Source: Anas platyrhynchos (Eukaryota > Chordata > Aves > Anseriformes > Anatidae). Taken from it: a DNA stretch of 64,000 nucleotides. The notes under the pieces were generated by a model. The model searched no databases. It saw nothing but the letters and a program-made list of their open reading frames with translations, and had not been told where the DNA came from. The stretch is taken from NCBI RefSeq assembly GCF_047663525.1, contig NC_092591.1, positions 46,167,501 through 46,231,500 of the forward strand, given 5' to 3'. The translations under genes were made by a program, and so were the position numbers. This document shows positions 21,500-52,600 of the stretch, one piece after another; position 1 is the stretch's first letter; each line of letters starts with the position of its first letter.

Positions 21500-23407
21500 A
21501 GAAAACCACAAATCTTTCTCTTTTAATCCACCCAGAGGAAATCCAGAGCAAGAGCAGCATCACGGCACTACACACACCACAGACATCTATCGGACTCAGA
21601 GATCATCTCTGCACAGATTCCTTCCCAGGTACAAGGAAAAGTCATAAAAAAGGAAAGTGATTCACAGAAGCAAAGTGACAAGTAACGAATCAGCCACAGA
21701 ACAACTTTTTTTTCTAAGAGAAAGGAGACACATCTAGGAAGAAGGCCCTCAACGCACAGGTTTGGAAAAAAAGACTAACCCAAGGACATTGAAACAGGGG
21801 TGGTTTTCTTTCAAACATTAAAAACATGGATTTTTTTGTTAAATTAATTTAAATATACATCTGAAACACGAACACCAAGCAAGCGCCTGGAGAAAAAAAG
21901 TGAAAAGAAGGAATGAAAAGTGGATTTGACTGGTTTAATTTAAACATCAAGGTCGGGTGGATTGCAGCAAATGGAATAAATAATGGAGATCACGCTGGGT
22001 TTGACGATCTAGCACTTAAGATAATTTAAGCTAGAATTAATAACACAGCCCAAGAGAGTACTTAGCAAGGAAGTCCTCTGACAAGTAATTTGATCTGGGC
22101 AGTATCCCTTTGACAGCGTGGGTTCTTCAGTGTGGATTTGCCCCCTGCCACCCAACAGCGATCACGACCCCAGGAGCGAGCAGGATGATGAGATTTTGTG
22201 GTCCGCAGGCCTCCATCCCGTAACCACGCAGGTGCCAACAGCTCCTCAGAGCACAACTAGACCTTGTGTTTTCACCTGGCGAGGTACAAACAAATGCACA
22301 GCCCTTACAATGTGGCTCCTAGAGCTTGGACCCTATGGAAATAGAACAGGTTCCTCCTTTCCTGCACCTGGGGCCAGGCCAGAAAATGCGCACGGCTAAC
22401 CGTGCACCCGCTGCGGCCACCACTTGATGCTTGGGGCGGGGAGGCTGAAGGAATGTGAGTGGTTTCTTTTTACTTGGTTGGTTTTCCCTCCCCACAGCCC
22501 CTGCTTATTTAAAAAAAAAAAAAAAAAAAAAAAGGAAAAAATAGTTGATCCCAAGTTCCTCTCCCTCCCCTGCCTGCAGCCAAGCAGTGAAGCACCTTCA
22601 GACGTCCATAGGATCCCACGGACATGTTCCCTGCAGAGCAGCCAGCTCGGCTCTGCGTCTCGCTGATGTGCCTGTGACACCTAGCTGGGAGGGAAGTCCC
22701 TTTGCTTTAAAACAGAAATAATTACAAAACACTAGCAACGAGCCTCTTTCCCTTCCTCCGATCTCCAACAGATTCAACTAAGTCTAACTCAATTTTGAGC
22801 AAGGGAGAGGGAAGGGGCGGAGGTTTCCAGGCCAAGGAACTTGCCAGCTCCAGCATCCCCTCCTGCCGCCCCTCCAGCAGCGCTGGGCCCCCTGTGCAAA
22901 GCACCTGCCCCAGCTGGGGCCCAGCACAGCCAAGGAGGGGCTGAGGGGACACGGGACACTGCTGCCCCTCCAGCTCCTCCTCAGCCAGCTGCAGCCCCCA
23001 GGAAGGAAGAGGGAGCTGAGGTGGACGAGGGCTCAGGTTATTATTTTCCCCTCCCTCTTCCTTCCAGGTGCTGGGAGGAGACTTAGGGGTCTGCAGGCCC
23101 AGTCTGTGCTTACCAGTGTCCTTAAGAATGACAATTAAAAACAAACAACAAAAAAAGGAAAAAAAAAGAACAAGATATGCATAATTAGGTATTGTCCGTG
23201 GCAGGAGCAGGAGGGGGCAGGTTCCAGGTGAAGACAGAACAGGGACTCTCTCCCTCCCCATGCTTGCTCGTCTGGAGACCACCTCCGCTCGGCGCTCCGG
23301 CACAAACCCTTTGTGCTGTTGCTCTGACACCAATCGACACGGACGACGGACACGGGGATGAATTGGGCTCGGCAGAGGACGGGCAGGCACACGCAGGCAT
23401 GCCGGGG
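21500..23407 (-). other. SLC25A22: Probable SLC25A22 3' UTR
   Basis: This is the minus-strand continuation after the SLC25A22 stop. ATTAAA candidates on the minus strand lie near 21934 and 21516 (plus strand tttaat). The sequence becomes AT-rich at about 21.5-22.1 kb, as is common for distal 3' UTRs. A 23-base A run sits at 22511-22533. The exact 3' end is not resolved. Confidence 0.45.
22511..22533. repeat. Poly(A)/poly(T) tract
   Basis: A 23-base A run on the plus strand, read as T in the SLC25A22 transcript. Confidence 0.9.
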
Positions 23408-41545
<18,138 letters not shown>

Positions 41546-41565
<20 letters not shown>

Positions 41566-41661
41566 TTAATTCCAACTTGATCTTGTTAAGAAATGGATTT
41601 GTTCCTTCAAACCGTTCTTTAATTTCTTTTTCAGTCACTTCTTTTCCAGTTTGGTTTCTTC
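41546..41661 (-). other. SLC25A22: SLC25A22 start-codon exon (5' UTR plus MADKQIS)
   Basis: The acceptor ctctcctttcccag ends at 41662. It is followed by about 96 nt of AT-rich 5' UTR, the ATG at 41565-41563 and the donor ag/gtaatg. The clean acceptor upstream of the ATG shows that at least one non-coding exon lies further upstream. Confidence 0.85.
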
Positions 41662-43499
41662 CTGGGAAAGGAGAGAAAGAGAGAGAGACACTGTTGAGAA
41701 GGGGCACTGCTCTTCTTGCAGCTCGGTCCTACTTGGCAGGGCGAGACAGGCAGAGGAAGAAGTGAGTTGGGAGAGCACCTCGTCTCCTTTGCTAGAGGAG
41801 ACTGAGCTGCTGACTGGGCTCCCGAGGGAGCCGTGTAAAAATACGCCCGCATACACATAAATATAGATGCACAACTGGAAGGAAGAGCTGCCAGAGTCGT
41901 CAGGCTCCAGCAGCACGTGAGGAAGGGCCGCAGCAAGGCAGTGCCCGAGCTCTGCCTGCCATCCAGGAGAGCAGGGCTCATCGCCCTCAAACACCAGGAT
42001 CCCCAACCCCAGCCCTCTACAGGTCCACACAGCCACCCCACGAGGATCAAATGCTGCTGCAAGACCCCTTCGGCCCGTCCCTGCAGCACAGACACACCGC
42101 TTCTGGAGGACAGAAGCCGAGGAAATACCTCTGCCCTTTGCCTCGGGATTGAAATTTGCCCCTTGATTGCAGATGATTTCCTAAGCCCTGCAGGATTTCA
42201 CTTTCAGCAAGGTGGCTTTTGGGCTGACATACTGCTGCTCTGGAGATGCAACCTGAGGGCAAGAGGCACTCCCGAGGGTAAAAGCTCCCTGAAAGCCTAA
42301 CCCCGAGGCAGGGGGAAGGTTGCACACACGGTTCAGCGCTGACCCGCACCACTCTCTGTTATGCCAAGTGTCACGGATGGGGCAGAGGGAGAGCGCTTGT
42401 ACGGCCCCACAGTTTGGCGGTGTGGGACTAAAGCTGCCTTTGGCAGCCCCAAATCCAGCCCCGGCCCCGAGCGACCAGCACACAGCTTGCTAAGGAAGGG
42501 GACTCCTCTCCAAACACTGCACGCCGACCTCACCTGCTGCATCAGGTTACCTTCCTGCTCTTCCACAATCCCTCTCCAGAGAGTTCGCCTGATCCTGACT
42601 GCTCTGAGGAAGCAGGGCTTAAAAATGCCCAGAGCTGGGTGAAGCCTGCACTTCCCAAGCGAGAACCACTTGCACCTCCCTGTGTGCGCTGTCACGTCTC
42701 CCAGAGCAACTTCCTTCAGGTCGGCTTAATCTGATTCCCCATCGCCTTCACCAGAACAAGACCAGTAGACAAAAACAAACACAGGCAGGCCAGCTCCAGC
42801 TGAAAGCCTGTTATCCCGGCGTAAATAAGCCCTGAACCATGAAAGCTCACTTGATAACATCTACACCCTCCGCAGGATGTTTGTGCTCCCCGCGCAGCAG
42901 CTCGGACAGAGCGCACTGGGTGATCCCGACCTGCCCGGCTCGGCTGCGCTCCTCCTGCCACGTACCTGAGGACCACGCACCCAGCACCCGGCTCCGCAGA
43001 GGCCTCGATGTCCTTGGCCAGGGGATTTTCATGCACCGAGGGATTTTAGTGCACCAAAGCGGAAAGCTTGCGTGAGCTCTGTTTGTTTAAGCACGGCTCC
43101 AGCTTGCACAACAGGCGCAGTGTGACTGCGCACGCTGCCTCAGTGCCTTCCCGGAGCCTGCGGGATGCCCCGAGCCCTTTAAAGGGTGGTGCAGGATGAA
43201 GCCCTTGGTGTCCTGTCAGGGAAACTCCAGGGGAGAGCCAGACCCCAGGGCAGGACAATAACTACTGCAGCCCGAGAGGAGCTAAACCATCGGCAGGGAG
43301 GAGAATGCTGCTAGTCTTAGGGGACGATAAAAAAAAGAAATCCAGGACAACATTGTGCTTTTATCCTAGGGAGGAGAGGCACGAGGAGCCTGGAGGAGCT
43401 GGTACAGGCGAGCTATGGAAATGAGAGCCACCAGAGGCCTGCCTTCGAGTGGGAGAGGCTGGGGAACCCCAGGGGAAGGGGGTCCCGAAGTGTACGTGC

Positions 43500-43660
43500 C
43501 GTAATTACAGCAACGAGAGCCGCGCAGGCGATGAATTACGTGGCGGTAATTCCTTCCTAGAGTGCTGTTAGCACAGCTAGGCGTGGATTAATGCCCCATT
43601 ACTCGCACCCCACGACGTCCCTTCTCCATTTATTAAAATGATCAAGCAAATTAGTTTTAG
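43500..43660. promoter_or_regulatory. Homeodomain-motif cluster (possible enhancer)
   Basis: Within 160 bases there are GTAATTAC, GAATTACG, GTAATTCC, GATTAATG and AAATTAG, several of them palindromic TAATTA-type sites in an otherwise GC-rich intron. This resembles conserved developmental enhancers. The function is inference. Confidence 0.3.
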
Positions 43661-44857
43661 AGCGACGTGCCCGGGGAAGCACCTCCGTGCCAGGCAGAGA
43701 GGCGCCGTGACAGCCCGCGCTGCCGTGCAGACAGCCCGGGAGCCCACTCGAGCCTTCCCCAGCTCCCAAAAACACGGCTCCAAAGAGGGATGGAGGAGCC
43801 AGACTGAGGGTACCACAGCACAGACGTGGCCAGCTCTGGATGCACCCAGTCCTCGCAGCCTCCTGTCCTTGCTGCACACACACGTTCGTCCTGTGAGGTG
43901 TTCTCCAGGTGGCCAGCTCTGCAGCCCTCAGACCTGCTGCTGGGGCTGGACTCTGAACCTCTGTGTCTCCTCCTTATCACTCGAAGGAAAAGTGCTTACT
44001 CCGGTAAGCATCCCATCATTACATCGTAATTCTAGGATTTACAGCCCAGGCAGGGGAACGGACGGGCGGATTTTCCCCCCCTGTTCCTCTCTAGGCAGGT
44101 GGCAAGGGAGGCTGCAGTCGGCTGTCCTCAGCCTGGCTGAGACTTCAGGGGTCGCAGAGGGGGTGGAGGAGGCAGAAGGAGCAGGGAAGGGCGCAGAGCC
44201 TCTTCCACAGCACCTGCACGCAGCCACTCGAGCCATCTGCTCATGCTCCCCCCTACAAGCACGGGATCAACACATCGCAGAGCCCTTCTCCCCATATTTT
44301 TAAGCACAGCTGAAGCCTTAAATCTGGGCTTTGATCAGGAACCTCGAGCAGCTGCAGCACCCACAAAGCTTGGATGCAAACAGAGATGCCACCGCACTGC
44401 CCCACGGCCGTGGGGCAGCACCACGTGCCTGCAGCTCTGCCCCTCTGTCCCGTCCTGCTCTCCCCCTGCCCAGCCGAGAAATGCTGATTTATCTGAGCAC
44501 ACACGGGCTGCCGTTTGGAGGGGAGACCTCCAGCCAGCGTTATCTGGCGCTGCTGCCGAAAGAAGCAGCCCTGTCCTCTCCCAGACATGTGTTCCCGGCC
44601 CCGCTGCCGTGCCAGCACAAACATTTGCGCAGGGCGGTCAGGCAGGGATGACAGAGCTCGAGGCCAGCACATGCTGGAGCTGTCACTGAAAGCAAACACT
44701 TGAACTACAACCTTGACTGGAAAATAAACAGCAGAAGGGGAAAACAGGACTCCCTGCCACGCACTCCCATTTGTCTGGAGAGCAGACACGGCTCCCCGGC
44801 TGTGCAGCCCCTCCGTGCCGCGCTCCACAGAGGCAGTGCAGCTGCAAACCCACTCAC

Positions 44858-45002
44858 CTCGTGGTCAGAAGGGATCCCGCAGCCGGCCCCGTCCCCGCCG
44901 AGCCCTCGGAGTGCCAGGCCCAGGGCAGGTCCCCCCTTGGCCCAGGTGAAAGCAGGACAAAGTCCCCGCGGGGAGGTGCCGCGGGCCCGCCTGCCCCATT
45001 GG
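44858..45002 (-). promoter_or_regulatory. SLC25A22: Candidate alternative SLC25A22 promoter and first exon
   Basis: On the minus strand a CCAAT box (45002-44998) is followed by a short GC- and CpG-rich stretch. A near-consensus donor, CGAG/GTGAGT, then ends the putative exon at 44858. The stretch has no open frame that matters. By position it could splice to the acceptor at 41662. Inference from promoter-like composition and one strong donor. Confidence 0.35.
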
Positions 45003-47094
45003 CTGCCCGCACAGTGGAGGGGGCAGAAAGAAGAAAAAAAGAACAAAAGAGCAGCAAACTCTGCCCCAGCACCTGCCCGCCCTGCTCCCTGCAAACTCCC
45101 CCATGGGTGCGGGCTGCCTCTCCATCCCCCTGCTGCCCTCGTGGCGACAGAAATGCCTCGAGACACCCCCATCGTGCTGCGAAGGAATGGGGTAGTGTCC
45201 TGGGGATGCAGATCAACCCTCGGGGTGAGGGCACAGCACAGGGGCGTTTGGCCTGGCAAACACAAGCAGAGGCAGCACGGATGAACCTGGATGTCCCCGG
45301 AGGGGAGCCAGGCCTCCTGATCAGCCACAAAGGCTCCTGAGCTCTCATTCCAGCTCGTTTGCTGACTTGCTCTTTGCCTTCAGACAGGATTTCCAACCGC
45401 AGCCAGCAGGCTGAGGAACACCCTGTTCTCCAGACAGCGTTTGGGCTTAGGAAAAACAAGCCACAGACACAAAGTGTTCAACGTCTCAGCAGAGGTGCCT
45501 CTGCCTGCCCAGCCCCGCGCAGCTGCCCATCCATCGCGGCAGGAGAGGAGCCACAGTGGGGAATAGGGGCACACGGGGTGACCCTACAGACCCTAGGACT
45601 ACGGCCACGTCCAATGCTGTGCCACGGAGCGCAGGCTGGGATTTGCAGAGCCAACCTGCTGCATTTCGGACAGCTCCTCATGCACGAAGGCAACCTCTGT
45701 CAGCTCCCCGCGGCGGACACAGGAGCGTGGACAGCGCAGCACAGGAGCCAGAGGGACACAAGCCCCTTCCAGGCGTCTCCTGCTGTAAGGTTTGTAGAGA
45801 CACGGCGAGACAAGGCCAGAGCACAGCAGCAGCACAAATTCAGGCCCAATTTTGCTCGAATACAGCAGGAGGCTCCAGCCTGTGGTCGGGAGAGACCTGC
45901 AAATCCATGCCCTGATTCACAGGGATCTTGAAAAAAGTGGCTACGGAGCAAATAATCCATACACAGACACAACAAACAAGCTACGGGGAAGCTCCCAGAG
46001 CCAATGGCTATCGAAATTAAGTTCACAACAGCCGATGGTATTTTGCAGCTGGAGCACGGAGTGGAAGCAGAAGCTGGCTGACAGACACTGAAGCAGCCCA
46101 GACATGACCATGTGGTATTCAGGCGAGTTAACAGCTCGGACATCTCGAGATGACAGCATGCGTGCTTGTTGCCAGTGATCCCCCGTCCAAGTGCTGCCGG
46201 AGGAATCGTGTAGTCACGCACCGAACTGGTGTGATTCACACACACTGTCACGCCGTCCCACTCCGGAGCAGTTCCCCACGCCAGTTTTTATGGAATTACA
46301 GCTTTGGAGAAACACGGCGTTAGCTGGAGAAAGCACAAACTGACCGAGGGGAAAAGAAATCAGAACTTGTATGAAATCTGTCCTTTCCACTGCTCTGCGG
46401 CAGCCTTGTCCATAAGGAAAGGCAGACCCGGAGCCTGGCAGCGCAGCCAGACCACCCCTCTGAGCTGGCAGGACTTGCTGCACCCTGGGAAACGACGTGG
46501 TGCAAAGCCCTCACCTGGCTGCTCTGCCAAGAGACTGGCAGAGTAGAAAAAAGGTACAAAGCAGTAACTAAAAACTACCAGCCAAAGAGCCCACGGGAAA
46601 ATGAGGGCTGGATTCAAGCTCGCTCAGTAGGAACGAGGCAAGCAGGGCAGAGCTGAGGACCCGGGGTGTGAAAGGCCCCATTCATTCCCCACGGGCAACA
46701 AAACCCGGGCTCCTGGCTCTCAGCAGATGGCTCTCCTCTGCAAGAACAGGCCTTCAGCAGCCCTGCTGGGGAAAAAAGGAAAAAAAAAAGCATCTCTTCT
46801 GGCCGATTCGTGGCATTACCTCATCAGAGCACCACCTCCACACCCGCGGAGCTGTTCCTGTCCGGGTCCCCCAGCGGGGGCTGCAGAAGAACACCAGGCT
46901 GGCTGCGGAGCGAGCGCGCAGGGCGAGCTTCCTTCCACCTCCCCTTCCTGCTGCTAATTCCCCTCGCAGCCCTGCTCGTTAACAAAAGCACAACACAATA
47001 AAAGGGAACCGCACACGGATCCCTTGCCCAAATTCCCTCCATCCTGCCCCGTCCTGAGTCACCACCAGCCGTTAACTGTTGCCATGCGCCGAGG

Positions 47095-47205
47095 ACACGG
47101 TTATTAAATTAATAGGGGCTGCTTAACCTGGCTACAAATATCCACGAGTTCTTTGTGCCTTAGCGAGCTAATAAGGCATGTGCTAATTACATTAATTCAA
47201 ACAAG
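47095..47205. promoter_or_regulatory. Second homeodomain-motif cluster (possible enhancer)
   Basis: An island of TAAT cores (TTATTAAATTAATAGG, then GCTAATTACATTAATTCAAA) sits in GC-rich intron sequence. Inferred as a candidate enhancer only from motif density. Confidence 0.3.
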
Positions 47206-49673
47206 CCCAGCGTGCCCCCAGGGCAAAGGGAGAGAAGGGTGCAACAAACCCAGGCTCTTTCACAAGAGCTGTGCAGGAGGGGAAGGTGCTTGCCTTGACA
47301 AGGCTGCAGGAGGAGCACAGCAGCGCTGTGGCTCGGCCCTACAGCTCGCCCAGCCCGGCTGCACGGCTAGCGGGCAAAAAGCCCGGCTCCTCCATCCAGC
47401 CCTGAGTGCACGGAGGGAAAGGAAGACGGGGAAGGAGGGCAGGAAGGGCAACGCACGATCCCGGCCAGGCTGGGGTGTGCTCGGAAAGGAGCCCCCCCCT
47501 CGCCAGCCCCCGAGACACGGGTCCCTCACCTCTGCCATCACCGGAGGGGAGCCCTCGGTGCCGCCGGCCACGCTGTGGTGCCTGCCTGCAGGCACACGAG
47601 GCAGGGAGAGGAAGAGGAAGAGGAGAGGAAGTCGCTCGTATTGCTCTGCATCTCCAGGGACACGTGCTCGCTGAGCCCTTTGCAAAGCCTGCGCATGTTC
47701 CTGCCAGGGGACACTAGGGGACCGTGACAGAGCACCGCAGCAGAGGGGTTTTTCCCCTCTGTTCCCACTCCAACACCACGTGCGTGTGGCAGCAGCAGAG
47801 CTGTGCCCAGGAGGCCCAAAAGCAATCACCTTTCTCCAGCAGCAAGGACCACACCGTGGGAACTGCGCAGTGTTTTAAAGATGCTTTCTGTCCCCAAAGC
47901 CAGCAGCTCCTAGCAGGCACCCCGAGGGACCCAGGGCTGCGGTACAATGCGGCTCGTCCCCTACACCGAGCCATGGGTACAGGCTGCACGCAGCCTCGGC
48001 AGCGAGCTGGCAGAGAAGACGCAAATATTTTCACAAGGAAGCCATGCGAGGGGTTTTTAGCCCCTGGAGGGGCTTTTAGCCCTCTTTCAAGCCATGTCAG
48101 CCTGTTTCCCAGCAGAGGCTGTGGTTACTCAGGCACCAGCCCGGCACAAAGCCGTGACACTGCCAAAGAGGAGGGAGCTCTTTGTCCCCCAGCAACCAGC
48201 CTGACCCCTTTCCCACCAGGCCTTTCCCCTGGCTCCCCATGCCAAAAAAAAAACACACTGAAAAAAACAACAAACAAACAAAGAAAAAAGCACCAGGACG
48301 GGTGTGGAGAGCGAAGAGGCTAACACACGGATGTTCTCCCAGCCTCCCAAACCTTTCCAACGACGGCAGCAGATGTCCTCACCTCCCACTGCTGAAGGCA
48401 GGCTGTGACTAATGCTCCCAAACGCTCCGAGTGCCAGCTCAGTGTCACGTTGCTCCGTGCTCCTCGCCTCTCCGCCACAGGGCAGCCCTCCCGGGACACC
48501 GCTGCTGCTGCTGCCTGTCCCTCTGCTGTACCGGTGCCTGAACCTACCTGCTCTGCTCCTGCAGCACGAAGCACGTTTTTCTCCTCCCCTCTCAGCTGCT
48601 GGCTCACACCAAAGCTGTTGGGAGCACAGCAAAATGGTTCCTCGCTCGCCAGCAGCCAGCACGGGTCACGCTGCTCCTCCAGAGGTTAGCAGCTCCTCGC
48701 AGAAACTTCCCCGTGCTCGGCCACGGGCAGGAGGATTGCCAAGGGGCTGCAACTGCTGTCTGACAGCTCCAGAGTCTGCGGCGTGATCCATCCCTCCTCG
48801 CCCAGGGTGCTGTGAATCAGCAGAGACTCCAGCAGGCTGCAAGGCAGGCGAGGAGTACCCGGCAGGGAGAGAATATATTTAGGAGGCTCCAGACAAACAA
48901 AAACACACACGGTCCTGCTCATCCGCTCACCGGCAGGGCACAGAAGGAGACAGGTAATACAAGACAGGAAAAAGTTAAAAATAAAAATAAGAAAACACAC
49001 AAACACAAAGTCAGGCAACTAGTGCCCACGGGCATACAGTGAGCTGCTAACAAAGCACGCGGGATGGCTCAGGGAAACGGTTCAGGCCAACGCAACGTGT
49101 TTTATGTCCTGTAGAAGAACTGCTCCCCTGACAAAATAGCCTTCACAAACAACAGCTGCTCCCGAAGGATGAGATGAACCAACAAGTGTTGCTGCTGCCT
49201 TACAGAGAGGAGCTCAGCTTACCCAGGACGTGGACAAGGGAGCTGTCCCCGTGCTTGGGAAGACTGACATCAAACGAAAGAGGAAAATGAAGGGCCCAGC
49301 AGAGAGCTCTCATGCTGTCGGGTCACACCTTCTGCAGCAGCTGCTGTTGCAACTGCATACAAGAGGCAAAACCCTGCGGTGCTGCTGCTCCTGCTTCTTG
49401 CAGCCTACAGAGGCAGAGGGACATTTTACCACTCATCCAAGGTCACGCTCTGAGGCTGTGGCAAAGGAGAGAGCAGCACCCAAACTCACGGTTAGTGCCT
49501 GAAATATCCTGTCCCAAAACCACACCTCCTTTGTTTTTTTTTGGAAGCAAGAGCTTCAGCCACACAGCCAGCCCCCAGGTAGGGCAGGCACAGCCCAGCA
49601 CTGGCTTTGACGGGACTTGGGGCATCTCCGGCTGCTCAAATTCACGCCATTCTGGCAAATTAATCTCTAAATT

Positions 49674-49694
49674 AAAATAAATAAATAAATAAAA
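49674..49694. repeat. (TAAA)n microsatellite
   Basis: About five TAAA units in SLC25A22 intron 1. Confidence 0.9.
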
Positions 49695-52600
49695 TCAACA
49701 AATGCCACACAGCCAGGAAAGAAATGAAATCCAGACGGCTCTGCTGGTGCGCCACACACCAGCAGCAGCGCCAAAGGAAGGCGCACGACACGGGGAGACT
49801 TGACAAGGCATCGCCACCCACCCACACCAGCACCACTGAAACGAGAACGAGAGCTGATTATGAGAAGGTTTAACAAAACAAACATCAAATTGCCTTCCTG
49901 GGAGTAGCTCGCCATGGGCTGCATTCAATCAAGATCAACACAGACCTCACAAATCAAACAAACAGCATCCCATCGCATTTCCTCTGACACTAAGAACAAG
50001 CATTCCTGCCCGGGTGCCTTTCCCTTTCCCCAGCAAATAATCTCCGTGTGGGCAGCCCTCGTAAGAGAGCAAGTATGCAAAGCTTTCTTATTTGCAGATG
50101 CGTCAGAGGAAACTGCCAGACAGAAATCCAAACCACCCAGGGTGGCAAGGTCTTTTCATCGGGTTTATTTGGGTTTCTGCCTTGTTTCCTAAAGCTTTTG
50201 TGCCCCTCTTGGTTTATCTTAACAACTGGAACTTCCCAGCAAGCCATCCCGCGAGGTTACAGCAACACCCTCTGCACCCTACCTTTGTGCTTGAAGGCAC
50301 ACAGAAGGGGGTAGGAAAATTCTGCAATGCTGGAGTCCTTGGGAATGCACCCTGAAACAGAGGTACCGTGTGTGCTGTGTGCCAGAGTCAGAAATAAAAA
50401 CAACGCTGGCTTGAACAGGCAGCATCTGTAGCTCGTGCACTGCTACGCATCCAATTCTGCTACCTTCTCATGGTGCAGATGTCTGGGTACTTATTTCTAA
50501 GCAGGCTTTTGCATTTCCCCACAATGCAGTGGTAAGGCATCAGGTGACGCAGACGCAGGCAGAAAAGAAAGAACCAGCCCTTACATCCCTGCAAGAGCAG
50601 GAGGCAGGACTCGGAGACCGAGAGATCCCTCCCCATCCTGCAATCTGCTGGATTCCTTGCAAACTGTCAAAATTAAATAAAATTTAAACTTGGGAGCAGA
50701 GTTAGGGCTGTGCAGGCAGCTGGGACATAACCACATCGGCCTGAAAGCCTAATAGGACATTGACAAACTTGTAAGGGACAGACTTGAAGAGGCTTTTCCC
50801 CGTAGCCCGAGGGCTCGCACATGATGACCTGGCCTCAGCTGGTGCAAACCGAATTTGCTGCACTGCCTCTGCCAGAACTACCTCGATTTACTGCAGCCAA
50901 GGGCACGGCGCACAGCTCTGGGACGCCACTGACCAGCCAGCAGATGTGTGGAAACTTCCTCCTGGGGAAAAACAAAATAATTAAAAAAAACACAGAAAAA
51001 CAACAGAAAAAAATCTGATAAATGGACAGCCAGGGAGAAGGCAGGCTTAGGAGAAATGCCTATCTGCTCTGAAGCAGAGGAGGACTTGCAGAAGGTCCCT
51101 TGATGGTGTATTTGCACCCTGCTATGATATACCTGAGCTGCAGCCAGCAGGACCACAAGGGAGCTCAAATGAGCTTCCCAGCCATTCCAAACCTGGTTTG
51201 GCTACACCTCATCTCCCCAGCACGGGATCTCCTAACAACTGAACAAAAATGTTTTGCATTTTTCCCCTCTTCCTTCAGCCTTGGGGCCTAGTTCAAAGCT
51301 CTTTTATGTCGTTCTGGCAGCACAGCGTGCTTCCAGGCAGACAGAAACAGCCCACTGCAAGATCCACCCTGTGCGAGGGATCTTGCTGGCGCTGGGAAGT
51401 TAGCAGGGCAAAAGTTTTGCAGTTCCCTGCCCAGGTTGGCTCAGGGATGGAGTGACAAAAGCACCGTGGGCCAGCACCGAGGGGCACTCGAGTGCCTTTG
51501 CAGATGCATTCAGTGCTGCTCAACTTCTCGCCACGCAACCAGCCGCCCTCGCCTTTCACCCCAAATATTTCACAAGGGCACGCTGCCTTTCAGCAGCTAC
51601 GGTGAATTTGGCAATTGCTCCCCCAGAGCATTGTGCTTCCCAAAGACACAGAGAGGGGTGCAAGAGGTGGCTCAGAGGTTTGCCAGCGCTTGCAGAACAA
51701 GTGTCCCCCAGCCCAGCACACAGCTGGCTCCTGCCAGGGAGGACCCAAAGGGAAGACGAGGCAGTGCTACACCACACCTGGGCGCTCCTTGCTGAGAAAG
51801 TATTAGTCACGTCAGTCACTCCAGAGTGTCAAGGGATCATTAGCTATTTTCACAGCATTGTGCAGTCATCACACACCTAGATCAGGCTTCACTCCCCACG
51901 GAAAATCTGTTCCTAGAGGAATCTGTAAATTGGTTCCCTCATCAGGAATACAAGCTCCGAACACAGCGCAGTGTTTTCACGTCTACTTTTCCCCCTAAAA
52001 ACGTTGCTGCCCTAATCCAGAAGAGCTCTCCCTCCCGATATTTCACAATTTTTGGCACAAAGACAGTTACATAAGAACAATTATGCAGGCACATGAAACG
52101 CTCGCAGCTCCTAAGCGAGAATTTCCCTCTCGTGGCACCCTCAATGGAGCACAGCTCCAAAAAACGCCCAGAGCCTCACAGCTCCCAGGCTCTGTGGGCA
52201 CACCAAACCCCAGCAGCTCTTCCTCTGTCCCTTGTCTCCATCACACCTTTGCCCTGCCAGAATCCTACGACACAAAACACGAAGCACAAGTGCAGGGTCT
52301 GCTTCTACATATACACGTTGCTGTCACCTTGGCCAGCCAGGGTCAGGTAGGTGTTTCCCCCTCTCTTCTCCACTACGTGTGTCTTGGCAGGAAAAGGGGA
52401 GCATATGACCCTGCCAGGCTGTCAGTGGTTTCTACCTCCTTGTAACTTAACACAGCGCACTATCCCTTCTTAAAATGGCAGCGGGAGGATCGCACGGGGC
52501 TCTGGCATCTTAGTAAGACATTAACAAGATTGTTAGGCGTCAAACAAGACAGCAGGCTTTCCTTCTGAGCCGTGCCGTGCTCCAATTTACGAGGCAGGCT

